Of a DNA stretch of 64,000 bases, positions 44,901 to 56,983 are shown piece by piece (the first letter of the stretch is position 1; every line of letters begins with the position of its first letter). The DNA is from Cylicocyclus nassatus (Eukaryota > Nematoda > Chromadorea > Rhabditida > Strongylidae). Under the pieces are notes generated by a model that worked only from the letters and a program-made list of their open reading frames with translations, made no database searches and had not been told where the DNA came from. The stretch lies in the NCBI GenBank assembly GCA_958299035.1, contig CATQJL010000112.1, positions 81,982,636-82,046,635 on the forward strand. The letters run 5' to 3'. The position numbers and the translations under genes were made by a program.

Positions 44901-47900
44901 CTAGAATGACAGATAACCATAGAGACATGATTTGAATACTAATCTCCTTATAACCATATGTGGGTAGCACCATAGGCAGGCAGATCTGGTACCTAACCTT
45001 CTTGCCTCAAACCTCACATGAGCCACTGCCTAAGGGGCAGCTCATATAACTCATCAATGGCTTAGAAGTATACTAACTCTACCCCCGACCGTAATCTCTA
45101 CCAACGGACCAATCAGCGCTCTCCAGTACTGTCTTTAAATTCGATAAATGCTTTTCGGCTGCACAAGCACGCGCGTGCGATTTGGATACTGCTTGTCGCT
45201 ACAGTATACCTCTGCACATTCACCTCAAATGCATACCTTGTTGACAGCAACACAGTTATTATTAGCCACTATTTGCATCGCTCGCAGGTACTTGTGCAGC
45301 CAATATGATGAGGTCAAGCGCGGGTGCAAAAATGCGTTCTGTGGTTGTTCATGAGGAAAGAAAACTTGCTTATCTTCCGTCAGCCTCTGGTACTGTCAAT
45401 GGTCTTCTTTCTAGTTTAGAGGCGGAATCGATAAAAAGGAAACCACTGACGGTTCCAGAGACCAACGGAAAGATGGCCAGGTTTTCTTTTCTCATAAACT
45501 ATTCCAATCCCTCCCCCCCCCCCCCCCCCACCAACTTCTTCAATCTTCCCATCCCACCGAGTTTTCCCTGCATCCCAAGTCATCATAACTGCTACCTATA
45601 AATCATGGTAAAAAAACCACGACACTCATATTCCCATGAATTATGACCTTCTCTGCGAAAAACATAGCCTCGGATGATTCATGTTTCCCTCAGCCAAGCC
45701 GACTCATTTAGTCATTCTTTAGCGCTGAGGAAATGAGGCGGCTGTGATTAGCAAGGCTAATCCCATGGCTGATGGCTCATAGGCAAGCCTTGAAGAGAGA
45801 TGAGTGTTTTTGCATGTAAAGCCGTCCTCAACCCAGCAGGCCCCTGTGGATGATTTTGAACTTGAACTGGAGCAGGCGAGTTGCAGAGAGAGCGGCACCC
45901 TTAGCCCTCAGATTATATTGACTTAGATGATGACGTGCTCTACTGCGAATGGCCTGCTCTAGCTCAACTTCATAATCGTTTATCACGTGTCTACAGGGAT
46001 TAGGACGACCATAAGATCATTTTTAGACGTCATCAGCAAAAACGTGTGTGCATCCCAATCAGCGAATGCGTGTTTTCTTAACAAGCCATGAAAAAAATCG
46101 TTACCGCAAATCACTCGGAACATGGCTGGCATTCATTTGTACAGCTGTTCAGCCATAGCCATACACATAAAAAAACGTCCACGAGACCACCAACATCGCC
46201 GTATGTCAATCAGCTCCACATGGACGTTGTTTACAACCTATACATTACACGCCACTTGTGTGGATGCGCTGCGTGACGAGCAAAGTGTTCGAGAGTTTCT
46301 AACATCCCACAAAAATCGACCAATTCATGGGATGTCAGAAATTCCTCGCTGTTGCCGTTCACAGCTGAATAGCCACACTTCAAAGCACTTAGAGCAAGCG
46401 GACCAATGCACTTCTCTTATTGTTAGATCAGCAAACAAAGCAATATAGCGGGCACATTCTCGCTCATATTCTTTTCACGGATTTTACTCACCCGCAACTA
46501 CGTGGAATAGGCGAGTAAAAACATTTATGTGTGCTAAAATCATTTTCAAAACAATTCATACTTGAGCCGCGAGATACAATATTTCAGAATTTCAAAAATA
46601 TTCACACTTTTAGCTCTTCATAACCTTGAGAAACCCCTTTCCCCAAGTGCAGCGACATTACACTCTCACTTCGAGTGCCTCAGGAACTCGGTTATGCTTT
46701 CAAGATGAAATGCGTGCTCGATTTAGAAAAATCCCACACAGAAAAAGTCTTGTCTGCACGGCTAGAAAATTCTTTCCCCAACATCCCAAGACAAGATGAC
46801 TCATTCTGAGTACGCATGTTGCGCAATTCCCACAATTTCCCACTGTCAAAGTGCCCGCTCCGATGCGAAGAACATAGCAAAAAGCTTTGATGATTACATT
46901 TGATCGAAATTCAGAGTTTCTTGTCATGTGTCTTTTCTATAAAAAGAAACGATGATAAAAAGCCATCAATTTCATTTTAGAAGCTCCTGGACGTTTTGAA
47001 GTGCACTCCGTGACATAAGCTACTTGGCATAATGTTTTTGTTTGCCCGTAAATGCACACAAGATGCCTAAGAGCTCTCAATTGGCATTTTTCGGATATCG
47101 CTTTCATTTATCTTGCAAAAGTATCCATTACATGGTTTTTGCAATCTGACCCTGCTTCATAAATCTAGAAAAATGTATACCTTTTCACAATGCGATGAAG
47201 CAGAAGCCACTTTCACAGTATTTATTTATTTATTTATTGATACACTGTTGTGCACAGTGGTGGAAAATGTGTAGCCTAGTAGATCTGACGGTATATATAG
47301 TAGTGATCCTGCGTCGACAACAACATTTGTGCGTACACGTGACAATATGCGCCCTATGGCCATTTTTCATGCGCAGATCACAAGCAAGCTGCCGCCATTC
47401 ACAATCATGTCATTTGTTTTCGCGCATATGTTGTCTTCACCGCAGAGACACTATATTTACCGCCAAATCCACTACAATGTAACACTATCCGGAAAGCTTC
47501 AATTACCAGCTTCTTCTGAAAACTCTTTCCAATTATTTTCAACTCTCAACCACACAGAATTCACCTCACAGCTGGACATATAATCAAAGTATCCAATTTC
47601 TTCCCCGAAGACATAGCGATCCCTCGTGGAACAGGCGCCCGAAGGCACACATCGACACGGCTGTTATTGCGTGGCACATTTTCACAACGACATCCGAGCG
47701 CGCTAAGTAGCCCGTCGGCCAATTGAGTGAGGGGGTAGAGCGAGACAACCGATGACAGGCAGATAATGGCACTCCTTACGAAATGCTCGTCGTCCACATA
47801 CACATCATTCTAGTCAAATGCCAATCGAGTGGAACCGCGAAAAACGAACGTTTTGGAGGAACACACAAAAAAAAGTTAAACGATTCACTTCCGTTACCAG

Positions 47901-50900
47901 ATTAGCTAGGAGAAATGGGAAAGGAGGGGGGGGGGGAGGAAGTGAGGATCGAAACACCCGTAATCCGACAATTAATTACGAAGGAGGAGCGGGTAAGCGA
48001 CTTCGTCCAATCACCGCATTTCGTAATCATCATCATGACAGCCTCATCACTCATTCTTGTGCTTACGATAAAACCACGTGGGCTTGTTGATCAAGAATGC
48101 TCACAAAAAGTCCTGGCTAATCATATTACGATAGCGACAGATGCCAACATTATCCCTTGCACGAGGGCATGCACTTAAACTCATTGCCCATTCTAAGGTT
48201 GGATGCTCAGGAACGCTATGCATACGCGCTGCCTAGCAAGTTCAAACATGTTCCTACACTAACTTCAAGCAGTAAATCGTCCAAGACGAGGTAGCGCGCA
48301 AGTATTAACTTGTCAATCACACGTGTACAAAGCGTTCTCGAGTATCCTAGTCCGGGAAGGGAGAATAATCGTCTTATGGATACTTGTGCATTGCACCCCA
48401 AAGTGACTTGATGAATGTTTGTCCCCTAATCTGCCAAAGCTAGTCTGACAGAGCGAAACAATTCAAACATTTTGTCGAAGGCGTCTGGAAATTTATGGTG
48501 CAAATGCACCTGTTACATGTAGTTTTTAGTACAGTATAAATTTATAACGCAGCTAGCGCCATCTGCTGCAAATATGGTAAAATCAATAAAAATCTTACCA
48601 ACCTTTACTTTTAGCGAAAAAGAAACAACAAAAGAAGAAAAACGACTTAACGTGACATCTTTTCACGTCCTCGCTGCCTCAACCTACAAGCCCTTCTTTC
48701 TCCTCCCTCTCCCTCATGTTTTTCCTCTAGGGCCAATAATGTTCAACGACTAGGAACAATAGCGCAAGTGACTAACCCTCTTTCAGGAGACAAATGGGAA
48801 CTTGGTCATCGAATGCATTCTCAAGACGAACTCCAGCACAACAAGAGATATTTCAAAAGGACAAACAGAATGATGTCCCTGATCGATCCCTAAGTGCATG
48901 AAATTATTCCCGACTAGCATATGCATCGCCTGCTATGTGAACTATTAGTGCCGCACTTTGTATTGACAGGAAGCTGTCCCCGCTCATTATACATACTGAA
49001 CCGATTTTATACATACATCGAATGTTGAAATATATTGCTTTAAGCTTTTATACGCTCAGCTGCTTCGTAAATGGATAGCCTACATCTTTTTCAGGTCTTT
49101 TTAACGATATTTGACCACATGACACATCAAACTCAAGCCCAAACACCAAGTTGAAAACCAAAAATGAACTTCTGCAAACTCAGTCCCAATCTCACGCTTC
49201 ACTCACTTTGGAGAGAAGGTTTTAGAACATCGCGCAGGAAATCAGCACTTGCGCACAATCGATCGGAAATGAGGCACAAAGTGGGGCGCTTGAGGCTATG
49301 GATTGGAAGATTTGGGACAAACATGTGACGCAAGTACGCGTCATGTGGATGTTCGTGAAGAAGCAACAGAACGTAAATATTACTTGAATGGAAGGCGATA
49401 ACAAAATGCATAGAAAACTCACTTTGGCAATAAAATTGACAGCGACGCCCAGTCTTCGATGTGTACCGGACCGCTACAACCTAATCCAGAGTCGGGTGAG
49501 TCTTCCTGGAAGAAATACATCATTGATGCATGGGTCAACATCAAAGATTATTATTCGTATAGAAAATACAAGGTCTCATGATATCAAAATCTCTCAGCAA
49601 ATAAAATCTGAGCCTATCAGAGTTCACCGTGTGAAAAACATTCCAATGCAAACAGAAAAGGCTGAGATTTTTCCCGCTAGTTCGGAAATGCACACAATCT
49701 TCTACCGTAATCCCAGAAACGTTCTCTATTCCCCACGTTCGGTGTTTTTTCCCTTCCTCCTCTCCTTTCTCAAACAATGTGAGGAGACGGGGAATGCGCG
49801 CATATGGAGATGGGAAAGGACATTCAAGCAAGACGGAGCTATTATAAGGGGGACATTTTTCCCAACGAGCATTTAGCGCGACCACTATTAGGGATGATGA
49901 TTTACTGGAAATAGAGAATTGGCCATAAAAATGATGACATGAACGTCCTTTCTTTAACTGCAATAAAAACCACGGATTGAAAAGAAAAAAAATGTCGGAG
50001 GATTCTTTTCTCAAAAAAAAAAGCTCTAAATGCGCTGATGTAGACATTCTCACGATTTTCAGAAAATGTACTAGATTCTCAGCTCGAAACTATAGTTGCG
50101 TCAGCCGGCTTCCAGCTAATCTGTTCCCAAATGTAATAAATCTGGCAGGAAACCCAAACAAACGCAATTGTTTACGGCGCCAGAAAGACAAACTTTTACA
50201 ATGGGATCCATAGACAAAAACAGCATGGCGAACACAAACCTGCTCCAGCTTTTTTGCGAAAAAGTTTCAAACTTTTGGAGCAATGTCCGAATGAACCAAA
50301 CTAGCATGTGTTCCCTCAAAGTAAAAAAAATAAACTAAATAAAAATACAGAGACACCTTCCCCCCCCCCTCTGCAATCCCACTTTTTTTCTACCAAGGCA
50401 CCATCGCTAAGTTGTTGACTCAAAGAAATCAAAAAGACCGGTTCCTCTCAGTGAAAAGGATTTAGCAAACAGAGTAAACGTTGATAAGATAACGAGTGAA
50501 AACACAGGCGCCTCGACCATGTGTACACTACTCTCAACAGCAACTTAATGACCGTTGCTTACCTCGAGCTGATTTGTTTGTAGCAATGATGGAAGTGGCA
50601 AATCGAGATCGGAGGTCAATGGCGGAATGCCATCGCGTTGTACTTTTAACATAACATCACTCAACGACATCGTTGAAGACTCACACAGAGTAGGAATCTG
50701 TAAATGGGAGGTAGATTAGCTTGATGACTCCAAATAAGCAAAGCTCTTTTTCAAAAAAAAAGAAACATCTGAGAAGGTGCCAGATTCCATTAAACTAGCG
50801 CAAAAGCTAATGGGTATCCGAAAACCAAAAAGTGCACGTACGCAGTCACTACAGGTGAACAAATCTCTTTACTACAATTGTAATTGCCGTGTAAAGATGC

Positions 50901-53718
50901 TCAAAATGTGCATTTGCACGACTCTCTGAATTTTATGACAATCCATGGTGGCAAAAACCCGCAATAAATCAAAAATGGGGCTCAAAGCATGCTTTTTAGA
51001 CGTGGTTTTTGAATTTAGGTATGTCTGCAATCACACTATATATTTGCAGCTTAACGATCTTATGAATGCAGTTCTCCTTCATTTTGCAAAAAGCCCTTTG
51101 CTTCTTTTTACTATTTTGAAACAATTATGATTCAGCAGAGACGTGATCTTTCTCAAACTACTTTTTAGCCCTCCCCCTCCCCCAAGAATGAGTCGCGAAA
51201 TTTCCAAAAAATTCATATGCATGAAAGTAAACTTTTACTACCGAAAAGTAAATTTTCTAAATATCACATATGAATCAAGACTTGTGAGAATTTACACCCC
51301 AAAAAAAAACCCTAAGCCAAAAAATGATGAAATAGCGCCCTTACCTGATGAGGAAGTGCAAGAAATTGCAGCTCTGGTGCGATCGACTTGTGCAAATCGG
51401 CGAATGTCCGTCGTGGTTTGCTCGGAACCAATCGAGCACTGCTTGTAGCCGGTCTGGCAGCTCGCCAACGATCTTGTGTATTCGATGGACTCGCTTCGAG
51501 TTGAATCTCGTTGTCGTTGACGTCCACGTAACGACCGCCATTCAAATTATCTTGTGATGATTCACGGCCGACGAAATTCGCCAGAAGACTTGTTGGTCGT
51601 GGAGCAGTCGCTGTCGTCGATGGTGTTGTTTGCGGACGAGTTATCACATCTGGCGCACTGAAAATGAGATTGAATTTTAGACTGCGCTTCAGTAAAGACT
51701 TCAAAAAATTCTTTGTTGCAGAGCTTGAAAGTCTTTTCTTCATCCGCACACATTAGAATTGCAGAAGAGTATAGAATGAGCTCGCAGGAGGTAAAAAAGT
51801 GTCTTTGCGGAGTCGCGCACGACTTCACATCTCATTACGGTAGCTCCTAGAGCCCCCCTCAGATAATTAACCTGGTAGATAAACTCTGGGTAGTTTGCGG
51901 TCTGTAGGCTCATAGATCTAATGGTTTCCAAAGTGTTCGCTCGAGCAAACAATATTTGCGAATCCGCTGTCCATAAGCACAAACTTGGAAATTTTCGTAA
52001 CCATTTTTAACTCGCCAATTGTCAGTTTTGCCTCCGATATATACGGCAAAACCCATCGTTTGCTTATCGCAACCGCCAGCATGACAATTATTTTTACGCG
52101 CAAACGCTGTCGGTACCGCAGGAAAACTATACGAACCATCGATTCCATTTTCAAGTTACTGATGTGCATTTACACAACCTTGTTCTTACACATATCTTGA
52201 ACCGAAAGATAGTAAAGTGAATTAGTCGCGCCTAGTTTTCACTATTGAAACTGACACACAAGCGCAAAGCAAACATATTTTCTAGCCACTTTCATACTAT
52301 GTTAGTGCCACCATATTTTTTTTTTCATATAGAGACTCAAGGAATCAACAACAAGCAGTCTACAGCGTATAATTTTTCAAAATATTCGGGCTACAAAATC
52401 ATCTTTGACGTAAACATCGCATGGGATGAAAATGAGATGTAATCAGAAGCTCCCACAGAATGATCGCATTTCATTCATGGCATTAGTAGAGGCGATTTAT
52501 GTTTTTACAGCTTTTAGCAATGTATGACCATTTCAGCCTAGAATGACGCAATAGTGCCCGTCAAACATAATCGGGAAATTCCATAATCACTATTTCGAAG
52601 TAATCCGGCAAATGTGCGAGTTTTCAATCTAATTCTCGTTTCAAACATGTCCTACATTGTCCCACGTAAAAAGCCCTGTCCCATACGGTTCGAACCAGTG
52701 TCCGCTCGCGCGATTGTCACACCAAATGTTGCATGAGAACAAAAGCAGCCGCCGCGCCGCTGTAAGAAATGGAACGAAGAAATTTCGAGTAGCGATTTAA
52801 TGTTCGAAATCGCTCAAGGACAGATTCCACTCATATCTAGATAAATGACTTCCGACTAATTTGAGTCAGCACTATCTGCGGTAAAACGCTTATTATGATG
52901 AAAAAGTGGTTCGAATAGGGCGAAGACAGGATTCCAAGAGAGTTTCGGCGCTGTGAAACGAAAATAGGCAGCGATGGAAGAGGTTGGTTTTAGTTATGAG
53001 GATGTTCATATACAATTGTTCGATAGTAGTTTGGAAAACAAAACGAAGCGCTAAACGAGAGGAAGAGTACAGATGCCGGCTGTCAATAGTGCAATGACAA
53101 GTACATAGAGAATTTGTCATATGCTTTGCTTCAGGGCAGTAAAGAACATTCGGGTGAAGAATGTCAAGAAAATCTCAAACATCTAAAAACAAGGCCCCAG
53201 ACTGATTAGAATGAGCGTTATAGACATCAAGTCAAGATCGAGAGGTTTGTGCCACTACATCTTTTACATCGCAAGCTACGCAATCTCCAAATTCACGTAG
53301 ATGAATCCGCTTCAACGTATGAATTATAACGGAACTCAAAACGATTAAGGATAGCCCGAAATGAGCTGATCAACAAAGAAAACAGAAAGTAGAAGGAAAA
53401 AGCCACCAAAAAGGAAAAAAATACTTCAGGAAATTACCTTGCAGTTGTTTCATCGAGTGGCTCAGTGGACCGAATGCGCCCCCATGTAGTAAGCTGTCCG
53501 CTTTGCCAATGTCCCGAATCAGCAAAAGTCAATTGAAAATCTTCAGTTCTAAGTCGGCATCGTTCTCGTAACTGTTCCGAATCTAACGAATCAGTGCTAA
53601 CAGAGCTGGAAGCGAACAATGCCGAATCGCCGCCAAAATCAAGCTGAGCGATACGTGTGTCGATGTCCGAGGGCCAAGCGTCGTCCTCGGGTTGCAGATG
53701 CAGCTCACATAGCTCCAT
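41912..53718 (-). CDS. unc-14: RUN + SH3 domain protein of the RUSC (NESCA)/UNC-14 family
   Basis: Minus-strand exons in order: 53718-53438, 51657-51345, 50697-50563, 49505-49423, 49295-49207, (uncertain middle, see 47565-47812), 44473-44348, 44291-44184, 44121-43898, 43768-43669, 43542-43391, 43336-43168, 42140-41912 (stop TGA). Phases agree except between 49207 and 47812, where one small exon is probably unseen. ATG 53718 directly follows an in-frame TGA. The N-terminal half is acidic/Ser-rich (SVSTDSLDSEQLRER, EDSPDSGLG). A RUN domain spans 44121-43391: MVEAVVDAVAGIARGET, ALVSDGLKEGITSW, VEQFFEELFR, CWLCYVVLKENVLRRLYTPG. The last exon is an SH3-like domain (LVVSRGESVRVLSRRGS, STGIVPLQNLVI). 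RUN followed by C-terminal SH3 is the RUSC1/RUSC2 layout. To my recollection its nematode member is UNC-14, which works with UNC-51 and kinesin in axonal membrane traffic; the symbol is less certain than the family. Confidence 0.8.
42311..42538. repeat. Fold-back MITE, GAGTAAAT/ATCCACTC ends, in last RUSC-like intron
   Basis: ACAGTCGAGTAAATTTTCC at the left and GGAGAATCCACTCGACTGT at the right. Shares AGTGTGCTTG and AAATTTGCGCGTG with the copy at 16184-16404. Arms more diverged than in that copy. Confidence 0.8.
45305..46081 (+). pseudogene. Coding-like plus-strand fragments inside a RUSC-like intron
   Basis: An ATG frame at 45305-45479 after an acceptor (CGCTCGCAG) reads like protein (KLAYLPSASGTVNGLLSSLE) and ends at AG/GTTTTC. 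A second block at 45819-46081 reads APVDDFELELEQASCRESG, needs a one-base shift, then continues DYIDLDDDVLYCEWPALAQL, meets a TAG at about 46000 and goes on DDHKIIFRRHQQKRVC. The composition looks like genuine protein with a frameshift and a stop, so probably a decayed gene or retrocopy. No family recognised. Confidence 0.3.
47565..47812 (-). CDS. Candidate middle exon of the RUSC/UNC-14-like gene
   Basis: Minus-strand frame bounded by acceptor TTTGACTAG and donor GAG/GTGAATT; open in phase 0 in, phase 2 out, the outgoing phase matching the next exon at 44473. Reads NDVYVDDEHFVRSAIICLSS and later LADGLLSALGCRCENV. The incoming phase does not match the exon ending at 49207, so a further exon is missing or this one is wrong. 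Another frame of the same stretch is also partly open. Confidence 0.38.
48216..48420. repeat. Dispersed repeat with GTGTGCAAAGCG-type core
   Basis: The word ACAAAGCGTTCTCGAGTATCC here is close to GCAAAGCGTATTCGAGTCTCC near 57798 and GCAAAGCGGTCCCGAGTCTCC near 38069, with GTTAA/GTTTGAAC words in the vicinity each time. Family unknown, boundaries approximate. Confidence 0.45.
48787..48893 (+). pseudogene. Coding-like plus-strand terminal fragment
   Basis: After a strong acceptor (CTCTTTCAG) an open frame reads DKWELGHRMHSQDELQHNKR to a TAA at 48891-48893. Same strand as the fragments at 45305-46081, so possibly the 3' end of the same decayed gene. No family recognised. Confidence 0.25.
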
Positions 53719-53764
53719 TCAGAACGTACTGTTCGACTTCGACGATGGAGACGACGAGGTCGAA

Positions 53765-53782
53765 GCTGCTGCTGCTGCTGCT
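53765..53782. repeat. (GCT)6 microsatellite near the RUSC-like start
   Basis: Six perfect GCT units on plus, CAG on the transcribed minus strand, about 50 bp upstream of the chosen start codon. Probably 5' UTR or promoter. Confidence 0.8.
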
Positions 53783-54507
53783 GACGATGGTGGTGGTCGG
53801 GATGCCGGGGCGGCTGCGTGAGATCGATGCCTGCGTGTGCGTCTCTAACCCCCCGGCCCCCGTCGGGCCACACCCGCGCCCGCCGCTCTGCTTCTCTGAC
53901 ACGCGCCGAGCAACCAGTCAGCTGGTTCCGAGCTGATTCGCTATACGGTAGCTTGTTAATGTCAGTTACACACGTTACGCACACGCTTATTACTTTAGGC
54001 GAGTCCCGCTCCTAGTCCCGTGCAGCGCTGTTTTTAATTTAATCAAATTACATCTGTGTCATATATACCCGAGTAGATTCCTATGCTCATCTGTGCAATT
54101 GCACAATTTGCGATAGACCAAATTCCGGCCAAACCCGTGACTTTAAACCCTACTGTAAATCTTCCGTAAATATAAAAAGCCACGTTCCTTGCTAAGAGAG
54201 TTTACAGAGAGTTTAGCATTCGTGATCAGTGTACCAGAAGACTCCTACAAGCATCGTTCAAGCAAACCACGGCTTAGAAAATTTGTTCTGATAGCCGAAT
54301 AGCGCCGCATAGCGAGTATACAGTCGATTTTTACGCTTGTCTCTGCAATTCCACATTTTCGTGACCGTGGACCACAATTTGTTTTCTTATATACTTCTTG
54401 ATTTTCCGTTGCCAATCTTATAGGTAAAGCGTATAACCGATTCATCGCACGCACAGCATAGACCGCACGCTGTTGCGTCCGAGCAAGATAGTTCGTGCAT
54501 AGTAGAT

Positions 54508-55020
54508 GTGCCGACAATGTCGGCACCCTTCTTTGCCGTATCACTTTACTCACTGCTAAGTACCGTACAGGTCGTGCCATAAGCATGCCTGCTGTGATTG
54601 AGTATCTCCATAGCCCAGATGCATGTATACTACCTTGTCACGCCCATTATATGGAGCATTCTACTACTGCACCCATGCAGGTCGTCTGACTCAATAAAGC
54701 TCTAAGCTTACGTCTAATACCACAGCGGAGCTTCTTATTCCAAAGGCGCTATTCCGCCACATTTATGGTGCCGACTTTGTCGGCACCTTCCTTGCAACCA
54801 TATCATTACTTCTGCCTGAGCACCGTAAAGGTCATGCCATAAGCATGACCTGCTGTGATATAAGTATGCTATTGCCCAGATGTTTGTGATGTTACTTTGA
54901 CACGCCTATCATACTCAGCATTCTACCACTGCACGAACGGGTGCATGTCGTCTGACTCAATAAAGCTACTATTAGCTATGTGTTCTGTATAACACACTCC
55001 AAAAGGCGCTATATCGCCTC
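54508..55020. repeat. Two tandem 260-bp units with three conserved hairpins each
   Basis: Unit 1 starts at 54508, unit 2 at 54768. Each begins with a hairpin GTGCCGAC-NNN-GTCGGCAC (loop AAT, then TTT). Each then has a second stem around CATAA (GGTCATGC/GCATGACC in unit 2, slightly weaker in unit 1), the shared string TCGTCTGACTCAATAAAGCT with a polyadenylation-like AATAAA, and ends with GGCG-loop-CGCC. Stems are better conserved than the intervening sequence. Confidence 0.75.
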
Positions 55021-55880
55021 AGGCTACTATAAAGCCATCGAACCACCGATACAGTAGAGACGGCAGAAGGCAGGAGGGCCGACAGAGCGCTCGATCAACG
55101 AGACGCCGACAACGTCCGTAGTGACACCCTGTCTTTGCATGCCATGAATCGACGATACGATCGATACAATTGAGATATGGCATAGGGCCTGAACATTTCG
55201 CTTGGCTTCCCATGACTTTGATCGTCTAGCTAGTAAGACCTAACGGAAATAAACCGGCAAGAGATGAATACTTACAGATTAAAGCGCTAGGTAAAACTAA
55301 AAAACAGGAGAAAACTCAAGAATTCCCTTCCAAAATGGGCAAATTCCAGGGAGAGCCGTGAGATGGCGTATGTTTCGTGCAGTACACACATATTATTTCA
55401 AATGAATCGACCATAAATGCTCAAACATATAATTCTTACAGGTCGGCATTTCTTCAGCATACTGGATTTGTGCAGTTGCACACATTAGCAAAAAAAACCT
55501 ACTCGACTACAGCATAACCATAAACATAAGGACATTACTCCCTGCCCCCTTTGTAGGCTCTAGTCTGTACATTCCCTGACCTTTCACTTCAAAGCAATGG
55601 TTATTTTGCTCAATAAATCCAGCGTAGTCGATTTGCTTTTGCACTTTTCGCTTCACTAACGTCTATTAACATTTATCAATACATGGCGGGGGAGGAATAG
55701 AAAAAGAGCGGGGGAGGGGACTCAAAATTGTGCGGCATTGTTAGGAGTAGCGCAGGAAGTTTGAAAAGCATAAATTATCTCAGTTCATGCATACGATCCA
55801 CCAATGCTGCAAAAATGATCTTACTGGAACAAATGCTGCTTTTCAGGCTCTGAGTAGAGTCGAACCGTTTGTCAAAAAAA

Positions 55881-55953
55881 GCAGCTGCTGCTAATGCCTC
55901 TGAGTTGCGAAACGTTCGTCTGCGGGCCGCAACTCAAAGGCATTAGTGCTGCA
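55881..55953. repeat. Isolated hairpin, about 25-bp stem
   Basis: GCTAATGCCTCTGAGTTGCG pairs with CGCAACTCAAAGGCATTAG with one mismatch, plus further GCAGC/GCTGC pairing at the base; the loop is about 18 bases. Size is within the range of a microRNA precursor but equally of a small fold-back. Confidence 0.55.
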
Positions 55954-56663
55954 TCGTCGCAGTAACCATACGTCACCACAATCATAAAAATATATAAATA
56001 TAGCCTTTTTACCGAAACTTTGAAAATGTCAAGTAAGTGAAAGAATCTGGTCATTTGACGCGAAACCGGTTATGTTGGGGCAAAACATTCTTTCTCGTAA
56101 AACGCATTCCAGTCATTTTTCTTGTACAACAGCAGACTCACCCTTCATTCAGCGGATCTCGATCTCGTCCCATCTACCATAGTCGATCGTTTCGATTGTT
56201 CTGTCGCCAATCTCTCCACTTCCTCCTCGGATCCAAACGACGTGTTTTATTCTTTTTCGGTGAAGAGTACCTCGTCTGTAAGAAAAGAAATAAGTCAGAG
56301 AGAAAATTTGCGGGAACGAACAGAAGGCGAGAACGAAACTGAGCGGAAAATCCGAAATCTTCAAAGCGTTTTTTGCTGGTTCGACAAAAACAAAACGAGA
56401 TGGACTGATAAGAGAGGATATCAGAGTGATTTAAAAATAAAGAAAGACATCCGCTGTCACCGGCAACCTATCACACGTAGTGAGATGACAGATGACAGCG
56501 GGTGTCTAGCCATCTGGCAAAAACCATATGAAAACTTCCGAAGCGATTTGAATCCGCAAACATCTATATGTCGACCTGGCGCCAGTGACGATCTAGTACA
56601 ACGGACGAATCGCTGGTTTTTGTCAAATATCCCTTTACTCCGTTTGCGGTTTTGCTAATTACA

Positions 56664-56983
56664 TCGTCGTAAAAAATAAATTACATAAATCTGTTCCAAA
56701 GAAATATTGGGAAGTTCGAGGGAAGATAGTTATAGACGGCGTTTGAATGATGTCGTGCCTTCGTGCAATTGCGTATCACGTTCAGAATGGAGATCGAGGA
56801 TTTCTTTTCTACAGTTCTGTATAGAAAAAGTATCACATAAATCTATTCTAAAGTAATATTGAGAAGTTCTAGATTAGATTGGCACTAGATAGCGTTTAAA
56901 TAGTGTTGCGTTCAGATTATTTCGTGCAATTGCGTACCATGTTCAAAATGGGGATGACGCTGATTTGGTTACTACAGTCTGTC
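56664..56983. repeat. Two-copy tandem repeat, about 158-bp period
   Basis: Unit 1 from 56664 and unit 2 from about 56822 share ACATAAATCTNTTC, AATATTG, GAAGTTC, GGCGTTT/AGCGTTT and TCGTGCAATTGCGTA in order. Moderately diverged. Confidence 0.65.

Noticed and set aside
52680..52750. GGTTCGAACC resembling a tRNA B box
   Set aside because: No convincing A box or acceptor-stem pairing at the right distance on either strand.
53583..54015. Several long frames on both strands upstream of the RUSC-like start
   Set aside because: GC-rich 5' region; frames are in conflict, and a stop lies directly before the chosen ATG in the coding frame.
56122..56658. 178-codon open frame on plus
   Set aside because: No ATG near its start, no splice context, no family resemblance; partly overlaps a small hairpin (GACATCCGCTGTCA / TGACAGCGGGTGTC).
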